This document shows, piece by piece, positions 26,377-35,920 of a stretch of DNA of 64,000 bases. The stretch comes from a bacterium. Lineage in GTDB: Bacteria; Zixibacteria; MSB-5A5; WJJR01. The notes beneath the pieces were generated by a model. The model ran no database searches. It worked only from the letters and a program-made list of their open reading frames with translations, and was not told where the DNA came from. The stretch's first letter is position 1. Each line of letters starts with the position of its first letter. The translations under genes and the position numbers were made by a program. The stretch is from contig DATMBC010000070.1 in the NCBI GenBank assembly GCA_035559435.1, positions 1-64,000 of the forward strand, given 5' to 3'.

Positions 26377-28920
26377 CTACGGTCGCATCGCGGCCACCTG
26401 GCGGGCGCGCTGATCGTTGGGGTAATAGGTCAAATACTTGCGCGCGGCGCGCGCGGCCTCGGCCGCCTTGCCCCGCCGTTGCAACAGACTCACATACTCG
26501 CCGTACATAACGTTGTCGTTCGGGTTGATCCAGAAGGCCTTGGCCAGGCATTCCTCCGCCAAGTCCAAATTCTCGTCCAGCTCCGCCATCTGCCCCTTGA
26601 AATACCAGTAGAGCCGGTTGTCGGGCATCTCCTCGACATAGCGGCTGACGATGGCCAGGCCGTCCTTGATGAACTGCCGCGCGGTGACGCTGTCGCCCTT
26701 GAGGCCATAAAAGGTGGCCAGTTGCTCATGCGCGCGGGAATAGAACGGGAAGTGCTGCTGCGCCTTGCGCAGCCAGAACTCCCAGCGGGCGGTGTCCCCC
26801 TCGCGGCGCCAGTATTCGCCGAGGGCGAACATGCGCTCGGGGAAGGCCACCCCCAGCCCGACGGCGTTGTCGTCGAGGCCGATGGTCGGGTCGTCGTAGG
26901 AGCGGTACTGGTAGACATTGGCCATCAGACTGTCCATCACCGGCCAGTCGAACTCCATACGCACGTCATCGCGTGTGACTTCAAAGACCTGTCCGACGAT
27001 GCGGGTGTGATTCTCCAGCCCGAGGCGGGATTTGTCCGCCGGATTGGAGGAGAAGTACACCGGGCGCCGCCAAGCGTTGTTCATGATGATATGCTCGACC
27101 ATCATCATGGCGACAGACACCGCCCGGTCGCCGTCGCGCGTGAAGAACAGGAAGTGCCGATTGCCGGAGACAGGGTCCTTGTAGGGTTCCTTTGGCCGCC
27201 TGACGCCCAGCGAGGGATCGAAGACGGTCCAGAGGATCTGGTCGTCGTCGAACGTGACCAGCGGCGGGTACTCCTTCGGGCTCCACATGTGCTTCAACTG
27301 GTAGATGTACCAGTCGGTCTGCACCAGCGAGAGATTGACGATGGTGATGTCCTTGCGAACCTTGTAGACCTCCTGCAGGCACCACAGCGGGAAGGTGTCG
27401 TTGTCGCCCGATGTGAAGAGAATGGCGTTGGGCTTGCACGACTGCAGGAGATTCCAGGCGTAGTCGTAGGGGGTGTAGTTGCGCGAACGGTCGGCGTCGG
27501 TCCAGTTGGCCGCCATGGCGCGCAAGGGCAACACGGCGGCGATCACAGCCACGGCCATGGCCATGCGGATGCCATTGGCGCCGCGTTTGGCCAGCTGCGC
27601 GGCGATCGCGCCGAAGCCGAGCCCCATCATCATCCCGAAGACGATGTACCCGGGGGTAAAGAAGTAGTCGCGGTGGCGCACTTCCATGTAGGCGTCGGGT
27701 TGCAATCGCTGGTACTGGGTGCCGTCGGCGAAGTTCATGTACAGGATGAGGCCGACCGATCCGACCAGGAAGAGCAACACCAGCATCGACGCCCACGCCG
27801 GCGAGCGCCGCCAGAGCCACCAGGCGCCATAAAAGCCCAGCGCAATCACGCCCAGCATTGCCCAGCCGCCGAACCCGTACTGGTTTTTCCAGTAGCGGTA
27901 GAAGCCCATGTGCGGATGGTCGCCGAACTGGTTGGCCCAGGTGCCGCGGCGGTCGAACATGCGCGCGACCATCGAGGTCTGGCCGTACTGCTTGCGCTCC
28001 AGAAATCCCCGGAAGGCCTGGAAGGTCTCAGGATTGTTCTCATCGATCCAGGGATCCTGCGCCGAACGGATGGGCAGGTAGAGTTGGCTGGTGTAGCCGA
28101 CCCATCCGGCGACCATGAGCGCGGCGATCAGCCCCCATCGGGCGCCGGTGCCGCGGGTGCTGATGGCCATGACCACACTGAGCGCCGCCCAGAGACCGGC
28201 GGCGATGAGGAACATCATCAGATCAACCGCCACGAGGAACAGCACGATGCCCGAGACCCAGAACCGCCAATCGCGCCGCAGACGTCCATCGACGAAAACA
28301 ATGAACAGGAAGATCACCGGCATCGCCAGGTAGGTGGTCATGTGGATGCCCAGCGACAGCAGGGCGAAGTACGAGATCGCCACCAGGAAGCGGTCATCAT
28401 GCGGTTCGCCGCGGCGGTCGGCCCAGACCATGGCCAGCCAGACCAGGATCATGATCAGCAACATTGAGGCGCCATAGACTTCGGCCTCGACCGCGTTGTT
28501 CCAGTGGGTGGTGGAAAACGCCATGAACAGGGCACCGGAGACACCGCAGCCGAGGGCAACCACCGCCTGCCATTTCTCCATCACCATGCCGGGCAGCGCG
28601 CCCAGGCCCTGGCGGATCATCCGCACGATGATCAGGAAGGCGAAGGCGGCGGCAAAGGCCTCGGTGATCACCGACATGTAATTGACACGCACGGCGATGT
28701 CGGAAGAAATCGGCAACAGACTGAAGACCCGTCCCAACACCACGAACAGGGGCGTGCCGGGCGGATGCGGCACGCCGAGGATGTAAGAGCAGGCAATGAA
28801 CTCGCCGCAGTCCCAGTAGGACAAAGTCGGCGCCACCGTCATCGAATACACGATCAGCGTGAAGAGCGTGATGACCCCAAACAGGACATACTGCGCGCGT
28901 TTGAACCGGGCTTCATCCAT
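26377..28920 (-). CDS. DUF2723/TMEM260-type membrane protein with C-terminal TPR region
   Basis: 847 residues. The N-terminus is the DUF2723 signature (VAPTLSYWDCGEFIACSYIL, then GVPHPPGTPLFVVLGRVF). About a dozen membrane helices reach to residue ~480. A soluble part (ILFTSGDNDTFPLWCLQEVYKVRKD, typical of FCB members) and TPR-like helices (HEQLATFYGLKGDS, AEECLAKAFWINPNDNVMYGEY) follow. The human relative TMEM260 is a protein O-mannosyltransferase, so a lipid-sugar-dependent glycosyltransferase is the best guess. A 9-bp GC hairpin without a U-tract (26319-26351) separates it from the downstream GT2 gene. A very long antisense ORF here is a shadow. Confidence 0.88.
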   Translation of the reverse strand: MDEARFKRAQYVLFGVITLFTLIVYSMTVAPTLSYWDCGEFIACSYILGVPHPPGTPLFVVLGRVFSLLPISSDIAVRVNYMSVITEAFAAAFAFLIIVRMIRQGLGALPGMVMEKWQAVVALGCGVSGALFMAFSTTHWNNAVEAEVYGASMLLIMILVWLAMVWADRRGEPHDDRFLVAISYFALLSLGIHMTTYLAMPVIFLFIVFVDGRLRRDWRFWVSGIVLFLVAVDLMMFLIAAGLWAALSVVMAISTRGTGARWGLIAALMVAGWVGYTSQLYLPIRSAQDPWIDENNPETFQAFRGFLERKQYGQTSMVARMFDRRGTWANQFGDHPHMGFYRYWKNQYGFGGWAMLGVIALGFYGAWWLWRRSPAWASMLVLLFLVGSVGLILYMNFADGTQYQRLQPDAYMEVRHRDYFFTPGYIVFGMMMGLGFGAIAAQLAKRGANGIRMAMAVAVIAAVLPLRAMAANWTDADRSRNYTPYDYAWNLLQSCKPNAILFTSGDNDTFPLWCLQEVYKVRKDITIVNLSLVQTDWYIYQLKHMWSPKEYPPLVTFDDDQILWTVFDPSLGVRRPKEPYKDPVSGNRHFLFFTRDGDRAVSVAMMMVEHIIMNNAWRRPVYFSSNPADKSRLGLENHTRIVGQVFEVTRDDVRMEFDWPVMDSLMANVYQYRSYDDPTIGLDDNAVGLGVAFPERMFALGEYWRREGDTARWEFWLRKAQQHFPFYSRAHEQLATFYGLKGDSVTARQFIKDGLAIVSRYVEEMPDNRLYWYFKGQMAELDENLDLAEECLAKAFWINPNDNVMYGEYVSLLQRRGKAAEAARAARKYLTYYPNDQRARQVAAMRP

Positions 28921-29161
28921 TGCAGGTCCTCAGTCGGACGGGGTTGGGGTCTCGGGAGGGAGCGGGTCGGCGACTTGTCGCTATCTCATCGTTTCCGCGT
29001 TTTACCGTCTGACCCCTTCGCCGTTTCCCCGTGGTTAAGTCCATACCGCGAAATGCCGATAACTCAAAGGCGGTTAAGGTAATGCCCGAAGTGGACCGCG
29101 ACAACCCAAAAGGGACGGTCCGTTGGGCACAATCAGGCAACGATCCATCGGGGAGGCCGTC

Positions 29162-29437
29162 ATGTTCGGCTGGTGCGCACTGCTGTTCTCTCTCGGAATC
29201 CTGGCATTTCTCGACAGCCTGTTCAATTACGGCGAGATTTTCCGCCAGGTGAACTCGGTCTTATTCATGCTGGTCTCGCTCGGCCTGCTGGTGCGGACGA
29301 CGACCAAGATGCGCCTGCGGACCTTCGAGCAGCAGGCGGCGCGGATCCTGGCCCTGGAGGAGGAAGTCTTCGCCCTGCGCCAGAAAACCGATACCGGCAG
29401 GAACCGTAAAGACATCCCGGTCCGCACCACGGTCTGA
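29162..29437 (+). CDS. Small two-helix membrane protein with cytoplasmic coiled coil
   Basis: 91 residues from ATG 29162 with GGGAGG upstream (a GTG 39 bp upstream is possible). Two hydrophobic helices (MFGWCALLFSLGILAFL; SVLFMLVSLGLLV) are followed by a charged heptad-like helix (FEQQAARILALEEEVFALRQK). I do not recognise a family. It is followed by a strong terminator and is probably monocistronic. The 240-bp gap upstream shows no gene. Confidence 0.6.
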   Translation: MFGWCALLFSLGILAFLDSLFNYGEIFRQVNSVLFMLVSLGLLVRTTTKMRLRTFEQQAARILALEEEVFALRQKTDTGRNRKDIPVRTTV

Positions 29438-29460
29438 TCGCACCCGGACAGAAGTTCGCG

Positions 29461-29494
29461 GCGGCCGTCCCGACCGGACGGCCGCTTTGCTTTT
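29461..29494 (+). terminator. Rho-independent terminator
   Basis: A 10-bp perfect stem, GCGGCCGTCC / GGACGGCCGC, with loop CGACC and tail TTTGCTTTT, 24 bp after the small membrane protein gene. Confidence 0.85.
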
Positions 29495-29541
29495 GGCGCC
29501 GGCGCGTCGTACCATCGTCCGGGGCAGGAAAGGGAATTGAA

Positions 29542-30753
29542 ATGAGCCGGTATCTTGTGTTCATCGTCGCTGTCGTCTTGATCACGGCCGGGCGGGCGGG
29601 CGCGCAGTCCGAACTGCCGCTCAGCGTCATGGTGCGCGAGGTGGCTTCGCCGGCCGGGATCGGCACGGGCGAACCGAATTTGACGCGCGGGCTGGATGGA
29701 TTCCTCTATATGAGTTGGATTCAGAAGAACCCCGACACCACGCACACGCTCTTTGTCGCCAAGTTCGACAGCGCCGGCTTCGAGCCGGCGCGTCCGGTGG
29801 CCACTGGCCGGGGCTGGTTTGTCAACTGGGCCGATTTCCCGGCGCTGGCGGTCGGACCCGGTGGACGGATGCTGGCCAGTTGGCTGCAGAAGAATGGCGG
29901 GGACACTTACGCCTACGGTGTCCGGCTCGCCTTCTCCTCCGACGGCGGCCGCCGCTGGTCGCCGCCCTTCATCCCCCACGAGGACAAGACCGAGACCGAG
30001 CATGGATTTGTCTCGATCGTGGCGCATCCGGATGGCGGGTTTGACGCCATCTGGCTCGACGGGCGCGAGATGGTCAAGCCCGATGGGCCGATGACACTGC
30101 GCGCGGCCCATATCGACGGCGACGGCAAGCTCGAAAGCGAGGCGTTGCTCGACGGACGTGTCTGCGACTGCTGTCAGACGGCGCTGGCGCGTGGCGCAAA
30201 TGGCGCGCTGGTGGCGGCCTACCGTGATCGCAGCGATGCCGAGATCCGCGACATCGGATCGGTGCGCCGTCAGGGAGGACGCTGGTCGGAACCGATGAGC
30301 GTGCATGCCGACAACTGGAAGATCGCTGGCTGTCCGGTCAACGGACCGGCGCTGGACGCTTTGGACCAAACGGTGGTCGCGGCCTGGTTCACGATGGGCG
30401 CCAATGACTCCGCCCGTGTCTATGCGGCGTTTTCACGGGACGGCGGCGGATCGTTTGCCGCGCCGCTGCGTCTGGATCAAGGCAAGCCGTTGGGACGTGT
30501 GGATGTCGCGCTTCTGGACAAGGACCGCGCCGCTGTTCTTTGGTTGCAGCCGACCGGCGGGCAGACCAAAATCATGATGCGGGTGGTGACCGCCGACGGG
30601 CAGTTGCGGATGCCGACGACGGTAGCCGAGACCTCGGCCGACCGCGAGAGCGGGTTTCCGCGAATGGCGTACGATGGGTCACGGCTGATCGTGGCGTGGA
30701 CCGACCCAGCCGCCGGACCGCGGGTGCGGACGATGGAATTGCGATTAGAGTGA
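29542..30753 (+). CDS. Secreted sialidase-like beta-propeller protein with CxCC motif
   Basis: 403 residues from ATG 29542 (GGAAAGGG upstream), with a signal peptide (YLVFIVAVVLITAGRAGAQ). Repeated blades contain Asp-box-like pieces (AFSSDGGRRWSPP, AFSRDGGGSFAAP), the hallmark of BNR/sialidase propellers. A conserved-looking cysteine cluster, GRVCDCCQTA, sits mid-protein, with another Cys in KIAGCPVNGPA. Arg-rich sialidase active-site spacing is not evident, so glycosidase activity is not claimed. The Cys cluster could bind a metal. Confidence 0.65.
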   Translation: MSRYLVFIVAVVLITAGRAGAQSELPLSVMVREVASPAGIGTGEPNLTRGLDGFLYMSWIQKNPDTTHTLFVAKFDSAGFEPARPVATGRGWFVNWADFPALAVGPGGRMLASWLQKNGGDTYAYGVRLAFSSDGGRRWSPPFIPHEDKTETEHGFVSIVAHPDGGFDAIWLDGREMVKPDGPMTLRAAHIDGDGKLESEALLDGRVCDCCQTALARGANGALVAAYRDRSDAEIRDIGSVRRQGGRWSEPMSVHADNWKIAGCPVNGPALDALDQTVVAAWFTMGANDSARVYAAFSRDGGGSFAAPLRLDQGKPLGRVDVALLDKDRAAVLWLQPTGGQTKIMMRVVTADGQLRMPTTVAETSADRESGFPRMAYDGSRLIVAWTDPAAGPRVRTMELRLE

Positions 30754-30778
30754 AACGTCGGCGCGCCGGTCGCCGGGC

Positions 30779-32704
30779 TCAGGGCACCGGCAGGTTCTGC
30801 AGACGGCGCCGCGCTTCCTCCACGACCGGCGATGACTTGAAGTCAGTCAGGATAACCTGGTAGGCGACGCGCGCCTCGGTGGCGTTCCCCAGCGAGTCGG
30901 CGTAGACCTCGCCGATGCGCGCCCAGGCCCGCGGGACCATGAAACTCCCGGGAAATCGGGCAATCAGCGCGCGGTAGGAATCGATGGCGCGCTCGAAGGC
31001 GGCGGCGGACTCATAGACTTCGCCGGTGGAGTACTGGGCGACATCGGCCAGGCGGTTGGCGGAATCGGCGGCCAGCTGGCCGAAAGCGGCCAACGCCGAA
31101 TCGCGCATCTCGCGGCGCAAAAACAGCAGCCCGGCGGCGAAACGGTTCAGCGACCAGTTCATCTCATCGCGGCCATCGGTGATGAGCGTGGTGTACTTGA
31201 TGGCGTCGTTGACAAACAGCCCGCGCGGGAACTGCTTCATGAATTCCTTCATCTTGGTGGCGCAGCCGTCGTAGTCGCCCCGCAGAAAAAGCAATTCCGC
31301 CTGACGGAAGGCGATCTCCTCGCGCAGGGCCGGGGCGGGCGAGTTTCCCGCCTGCACAAACGCCGACTCGGCCCGGGCCAGGTCGCCGTGGTAGATTGCC
31401 AGCTCGCCGAGCCGCAGCCAGGCCGAGGTGCGTTCCAGCGAGCGTTCCGGCTGGCTGATGATCGCATTGAAGTAGGCGGCCGCCGAGTCCTTGTCGGGAG
31501 TGTAGCGGCGATAGACTTCGGCGATCTCGTAGTAGATGCGCAGCCGCTCCTGCATCACCGGGAACTGCGCCGCCAGCTTCTTGAGCATATCGACGGCGAC
31601 GTCGGCGTTGCCGAGCGCCAATTCGGCGCGCGCCAGCGCCAGGTGCACGCGGAACAGGTCGGCGTGCGCCGGGTAGTCCTTGATGAACGCCAGCGCCTCG
31701 GTGCGCGCGATCGGGTACTTGCGGGTCTCGATGGCGCGTTCGATGCCGAACAGGCGGTGCTGGCCGGGCTGCTCGGAGAGGGCATCGGCGCGCCGGTACT
31801 CGGCGAAGGCCGAATCGATGCGTCCCGACTCCAGCAGCAGATCGCCATAGAGCCGGTGGGCGTATTCGTGCTTCGGATACGACTTGATGATGCGTTGCAG
31901 CGCCTCGGTGATCTGGGTGCCCGCCTCGGGGACTTTGATCAGGTTGGTGATGTATTTCTGGACGCTGCGCTGCGACTCGGGACGGGCGTTAAGCCAGCGG
32001 AAGTACTCCTCGACCGCGCCGGCGTATTCGCGGCGCGCCTCGAAAATGCGGGCCATGTCCTCGGCGAAGACGGTGGAATCGTGGAGCACCTGCCGGGCGC
32101 GGCGGTAGACTTCCAGCCCCTCGTTGGTGCGCGAGGCGCGCAGGTAGGTCTGCGCCGCGAGGTGGTGCCGCTCACGGTCCTGCGGGTCCGCGGCGAGCAT
32201 CCGTTCGATGACCGCGCGGCCGGAATCGTTGAGATTGTCGGCAAAAAAGGCCTCGGCCAGATCGGCCTGGGCGATCGGGTCCTGCGGATTGACCTCGATC
32301 TGCTGGCGGATGATTGCGCGCATGCCGCGATAGTCCTTCAGCGATCGGTAGGCGCGCTTGAGCGCCTGGGCGATGGCCTCATCGGGACGGGTGGACAGTT
32401 CCTTGCGCCAGATCGGCAACAGGAAGTCGATCACATCCTGGTAGCGTCCCTGGCTGGAGAGCCGGTCGGCCTCCAGCAGTTCCTGACGGATACCGTTGCG
32501 TCCCACCCACTCAATCGACCCCGGCGGAAACTCGGCGGGATTGAGAGAATCGGTTGACGGCATCTGGATGACCGGCTGGGCGCGGCGGGCGGTATCGGGG
32601 ATGATTTCAACGGCCTGAGCCGCGGCCCGCGTCGCGGGCAACAGCGCCGCCAACAGAAGGGCCAGACCTGTGAAGTGCGCCATGCGTGAAGTGGATTTTG
32701 TCAT
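30779..32704 (-). CDS. Secreted/periplasmic TPR-repeat protein
   Basis: 641 residues from ATG 32702-32704, with a signal peptide (HFTGLALLLAALLPATRAAAQ). The remainder is almost entirely TPR-like helical pairs (ADLAEAFFADNLNDSG, LAAQTYLRASRTNEGLEVY, YAHRLYGDLLLESGRIDSAFAEYRRAD, ARAELALGNADVAVDMLKKL, AIDSYRALIARFPGSFMVPRAW). It probably scaffolds protein contacts in the envelope. It converges on the propeller gene with a 25-bp gap. Confidence 0.8.
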   Translation of the reverse strand: MTKSTSRMAHFTGLALLLAALLPATRAAAQAVEIIPDTARRAQPVIQMPSTDSLNPAEFPPGSIEWVGRNGIRQELLEADRLSSQGRYQDVIDFLLPIWRKELSTRPDEAIAQALKRAYRSLKDYRGMRAIIRQQIEVNPQDPIAQADLAEAFFADNLNDSGRAVIERMLAADPQDRERHHLAAQTYLRASRTNEGLEVYRRARQVLHDSTVFAEDMARIFEARREYAGAVEEYFRWLNARPESQRSVQKYITNLIKVPEAGTQITEALQRIIKSYPKHEYAHRLYGDLLLESGRIDSAFAEYRRADALSEQPGQHRLFGIERAIETRKYPIARTEALAFIKDYPAHADLFRVHLALARAELALGNADVAVDMLKKLAAQFPVMQERLRIYYEIAEVYRRYTPDKDSAAAYFNAIISQPERSLERTSAWLRLGELAIYHGDLARAESAFVQAGNSPAPALREEIAFRQAELLFLRGDYDGCATKMKEFMKQFPRGLFVNDAIKYTTLITDGRDEMNWSLNRFAAGLLFLRREMRDSALAAFGQLAADSANRLADVAQYSTGEVYESAAAFERAIDSYRALIARFPGSFMVPRAWARIGEVYADSLGNATEARVAYQVILTDFKSSPVVEEARRRLQNLPVP

Positions 32705-32860
32705 ATCAGGTTCATCGTCTGCTGGGCCGCCGGGCTCCATCGGTTATGTGCCAGTTATAACCGTTGTGGTATAGACGGTTCCGCCGGCGGGCCGGTTCCC
32801 AAGATAACAGGAACATTCACGCTTCCGGAAGGGTCCATGCGATAACCGCTCGTGGGGGAT

Positions 32861-32889
32861 TTGACCGGAGCGTTCTGCGCCGATATATT
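32861..32889 (+). promoter_or_regulatory. Candidate sigma70 promoter for ompH
   Basis: TTGACC (32861-32866), a 17-bp spacer and TATATT (32884-32889), 75 bp upstream of the OmpH start in the 260-bp gap between divergent genes. Confidence 0.65.
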
Positions 32890-32964
32890 GGATAAACCGT
32901 TACCGGGCAGACAGGTATAGACACTGTCGGCGACGCGATCACCCCGTTGCCAGAGGGACAGAGG

Positions 32965-33492
32965 ATGAAAAAGACGATTTTCACCGCGACTATGATGCTC
33001 GCGGCCATGACGTTGTGGCCGGGATCGGTGTCGGCGCAGACCAAGATCGGGACGGTGGATGTGCAAAAGGTCCGCAAGGACAACCCGGCGTTCAAGTCGG
33101 CGCTGCAGGAGATCGACGACATGGTCGCCGAGTTCGAGCGCCGGCGCGACCAGCGCCAGGCGGAATTGCAGGAATTGGCGGGCGAACTGCAATCGGCGCA
33201 GGACCGCAATCTCGCCGCCTCCGTCGACCGGTTGCGCGCCGAACTGCAGACCAAGAGCACGGAGTTTCAGCAGTTCATGGAGGAGAGTTTTGGCGAGGAA
33301 GGCATCATCGAGACCAAGTCGGCGGAACTGCTCGAACCGATCTACGCCAATCTGGCCGAGGCGGCCAAGACCGTCGCCAAGGCCCGGAGCCTTGATCTGA
33401 TTCTCGATCTGGAACAAGTCAATCCACTCTTTGTCAGCGACGCGCTCGATGTCACCGATGCCGTGTTGGCCGAACTGGCCAAACTGAGGTAA
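32965..33492 (+). CDS. OmpH/Skp-family periplasmic chaperone
   Basis: 175 residues from ATG 32965 (CAGAGG upstream). Signal peptide (KKTIFTATMMLAAMTLWPGSVSA), then the OmpH pattern: a short beta start (TKIGTVDVQKVRKDNPAF), a long charged coiled coil (EFERRRDQRQAELQELAGEL) and a helical/beta end (LDLILDLEQVNPLF, DVTDAVLAEL). Skp proteins hold unfolded outer-membrane proteins in the periplasm, which fits the many barrel proteins in this window. Its stop overlaps the next start. Confidence 0.85.
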   Translation: MKKTIFTATMMLAAMTLWPGSVSAQTKIGTVDVQKVRKDNPAFKSALQEIDDMVAEFERRRDQRQAELQELAGELQSAQDRNLAASVDRLRAELQTKSTEFQQFMEESFGEEGIIETKSAELLEPIYANLAEAAKTVAKARSLDLILDLEQVNPLFVSDALDVTDAVLAELAKLR

Positions 33493-34826
33493 TGATGCCG
33501 ACCACACAGACCGCCGCACGTTTGCCGCTGGAGCAAAAACTGCACGACCGCACCGCCAAGGTGGCGGTGATCGGACTGGGATATGTCGGTCTGCCGCTGG
33601 CGGTCGAAGTTGCCAAGTCCGGGCTGGACGTCATCGGCTACGAGATTTCCGAGAAGAAGGTCGCCAACGTCAACGCCGGGCACTCCGACATTGACGACAT
33701 CGAGGATACGACGCTCGCGCCGCTGGTCAAGGCGGGCAAGATCAAGGCGACGCTCGATGCGGCGGCGTTGGCGGCCGCCGACTGCGTGGCCATCTGTGTC
33801 CCCACCCCGCTGTCAAAGACCAAGGACCCCGATGTCTCGTTTATCGTGACCGCGGTCGAGACGGTCAAGCCGCACCTGCACCGCGACATGCTGATTGTGC
33901 TGGAGTCGACCACCTACCCGGGAACCACCGAAGAGTTGATTCGCCCCAAGCTGGAAGAGACCGGACTCAAGTGCGGCATCGACTTCTACCTCGCTTTCTC
34001 GCCGGAGCGGGTCGATCCCGGCAATCCGAAATACGGCACGAGGAACACGCCGCGCATCGTGGGCGGCACGACCGCGCAGTGCACGCGGGTGGCCGAGGCC
34101 TTTTACTCGATCTTTCTGGACCATGTCGTGCCGGTCTCCTCGACGCAGGCGGCCGAGACGGTCAAGTTGCTGGAAAACACCTTCCGCTCGGTCAACATCG
34201 GGTTGGTCAACGAAGTGGCGCAGATGTGCGACCGGCTGAACCTCGATGTCTGGGAGATCATCGACGCGGCGGCGACCAAGCCGTTTGGCTTCATGCCCTT
34301 CTACCCCGGCCCCGGGCTGGGGGGGCATTGCATCCCGATCGATCCGCACTACTGGTCGTGGAAGCTCAAATCGCTGAACTACTACGCCCGGTTCATCGAG
34401 CTGGCCGGCGACATCAACTCACACATGCCGGAGTATGTGGTTGACCGGATCGCCCGCGCCCTGAATGAGGAAGGCAAGGCGCTGAAGGGATCGGAGATCC
34501 TCGTGCTGGGTGTCGCCTACAAACGCGATATCAGCGACGTGCGCGAAAGTCCGTCGTTGGATGTGATCCGTCTGTTGCATGTGCGCGGCGCGAAGGTCGC
34601 CTATGCCGACCCGCATGTGGCCAAGGTGAAGATGGAGGACGGCTCCTTCATGCACGCCATCGAGCCGACCGACGCGGCGCTGGCCAAGGCCGACTGCGTC
34701 GCCATCCTCACCGACCATTCCGCCTTCGACTACGCCCGCATCTGCGCCAAGGCGCGGATGGTCTTCGACTCACGCAACGCGACGAAGAATGTGCCGAAGG
34801 GCGTTGGAAAGATCTGGAAGTTGTAG
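33492..34826 (+). CDS. UDP-N-acetylglucosamine/UDP-sugar 6-dehydrogenase (WbpA/TviB type)
   Basis: 444 residues, starting at the ATG overlapping the ompH stop (TAATG). NAD-binding motif VAVIGLGYVGLPLAVEVA, middle motif SFIVTAVETVKPHLHRDMLI then ESTTYPGTTEEL, substrate pocket FAFSPERVDPGN-like LAFSPERVDPGNPKYG, catalytic Cys in GPGLGGHCIPIDPHYWSWK, and the C-terminal VLGVAYKRDISDVRESPSLD. These enzymes oxidise UDP-HexNAc to the uronic acid for surface polysaccharide. The GHCIPIDP-x-YW form points to the WbpA/UDP-GlcNAc branch rather than UDP-glucose dehydrogenase. Confidence 0.9.
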   Translation: MMPTTQTAARLPLEQKLHDRTAKVAVIGLGYVGLPLAVEVAKSGLDVIGYEISEKKVANVNAGHSDIDDIEDTTLAPLVKAGKIKATLDAAALAAADCVAICVPTPLSKTKDPDVSFIVTAVETVKPHLHRDMLIVLESTTYPGTTEELIRPKLEETGLKCGIDFYLAFSPERVDPGNPKYGTRNTPRIVGGTTAQCTRVAEAFYSIFLDHVVPVSSTQAAETVKLLENTFRSVNIGLVNEVAQMCDRLNLDVWEIIDAAATKPFGFMPFYPGPGLGGHCIPIDPHYWSWKLKSLNYYARFIELAGDINSHMPEYVVDRIARALNEEGKALKGSEILVLGVAYKRDISDVRESPSLDVIRLLHVRGAKVAYADPHVAKVKMEDGSFMHAIEPTDAALAKADCVAILTDHSAFDYARICAKARMVFDSRNATKNVPKGVGKIWKL

Positions 34827-34834
34827 GAGCACGC

Positions 34835-35920
34835 ATGGAGATACAGCATTGCCAGCTCGAATTCTATGACAGCACGTCCGCCTGTATCTTCTGTTCCACT
34901 CCACTAACTCCTGAGAACTCCTCGCGGGACCATGTCTTTCCAGAGGTTATTGGCGGCAGGTTGACCGTTCGCATGACCTGCAGAACCTGCAATTCTGCAT
35001 TTGGGATTTCCTTCGACAGCGATCTCAGAAAGAATGGATATGTCCACGCAGCAATACAAGCACTTGGATTATCAGATGCCTCACGCCATCTCATAGGGCA
35101 AAGAATGAGTTGGGAGTCAGAACAGGGTCACTCGGGAAGACTCGGAGTTCCACGGGGCTATACTAAACCTGTCATAATTCCTTCGCTACAGCCAGACGGC
35201 TCGGTAATCGCAGATGAAGAATTCTTCATAAAAGAAAAGTCGAAGGAATTACGGGGAAGAGGATGGTCTGAGGAGCACATCAGAACTGCTTTTGTCGAAA
35301 AGGTCAGAACTGCACCCATTGGGATCGCTATACCATTGATGGAGCCAGACGGAAACGTGATAGAATCGATCGTCCGTCACAGTTCGCGACTTACGTTATA
35401 CTACGACGACATGAACGCCCCTATCCGGTTCGCTTTGATTTCGAAAATCGCTCTCGAGCTTTATCTGGCATTTGGATTTGGCTTCGTATCCAGATTCGAT
35501 ACTCGCGAGTTGATCGATGCAATTCGTATGAATGACCCAACGCCCTTCTGCATTGTCACACCAGCCATAGACAGAGAGAAGTCGGTTTATGACCTGCACT
35601 ACTGCCCGTTTCACTACGCAGCCTTCGCCGTGTTGCAACAAACTGCAGTGGCTTCCATCGGTCTGTTTGGAGTGCTAAACTACGCGATCGCATTGGGAAA
35701 GACATTAGATTCCGTGAATGGTGACTGGAACTCCGAGTTCTGGGCGTTCCCCGTTGCATCAACGGATTCGTCCGCTGAGATTACCAGACTAAGACTTCCC
35801 CCGTCGCTCCTTGCGATTGAAATCGCAAGAATGGAAGAAGTGGCAGGAATGTACCGAAACGGATATCGTAATTCGCAAACGGCAGCCCTTACTTCAGGTA
35901 CACAATCAGCCCCGCGCTGA
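34835..35920 (+). CDS. HNH-endonuclease-like protein, AT-richer foreign gene
   Basis: 361 residues. The N-terminus has an HNH/treble-clef zinc motif: CIFC, then SRDHVFPEVIGGRL, then CRTCNSAFG, so two CxxC knuckles around the DH. The remaining ~270 residues (YYDDMNAPIRFALISKIALELYLAFG, DLHYCPFHYAAFAVLQQTA) are not recognised. Base and codon use is clearly AT-richer than flanking genes, which suggests recent transfer. The last ~10 codons lie in DNA antisense to the next gene's 3' end, so the native C-terminus may have been lost at the insertion junction near 35886. Confidence 0.8.
   Translation: MEIQHCQLEFYDSTSACIFCSTPLTPENSSRDHVFPEVIGGRLTVRMTCRTCNSAFGISFDSDLRKNGYVHAAIQALGLSDASRHLIGQRMSWESEQGHSGRLGVPRGYTKPVIIPSLQPDGSVIADEEFFIKEKSKELRGRGWSEEHIRTAFVEKVRTAPIGIAIPLMEPDGNVIESIVRHSSRLTLYYDDMNAPIRFALISKIALELYLAFGFGFVSRFDTRELIDAIRMNDPTPFCIVTPAIDREKSVYDLHYCPFHYAAFAVLQQTAVASIGLFGVLNYAIALGKTLDSVNGDWNSEFWAFPVASTDSSAEITRLRLPPSLLAIEIARMEEVAGMYRNGYRNSQTAALTSGTQSAPR

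Noticed and set aside
26479-28467. A 662-codon plus-strand frame
   Set aside because: Antisense to the DUF2723 gene; composition is His/Arg/Gln-rich with no recognisable domain.
32755-33519. A 254-codon minus-strand frame
   Set aside because: Antisense to ompH, which has a signal peptide, promoter and family match.
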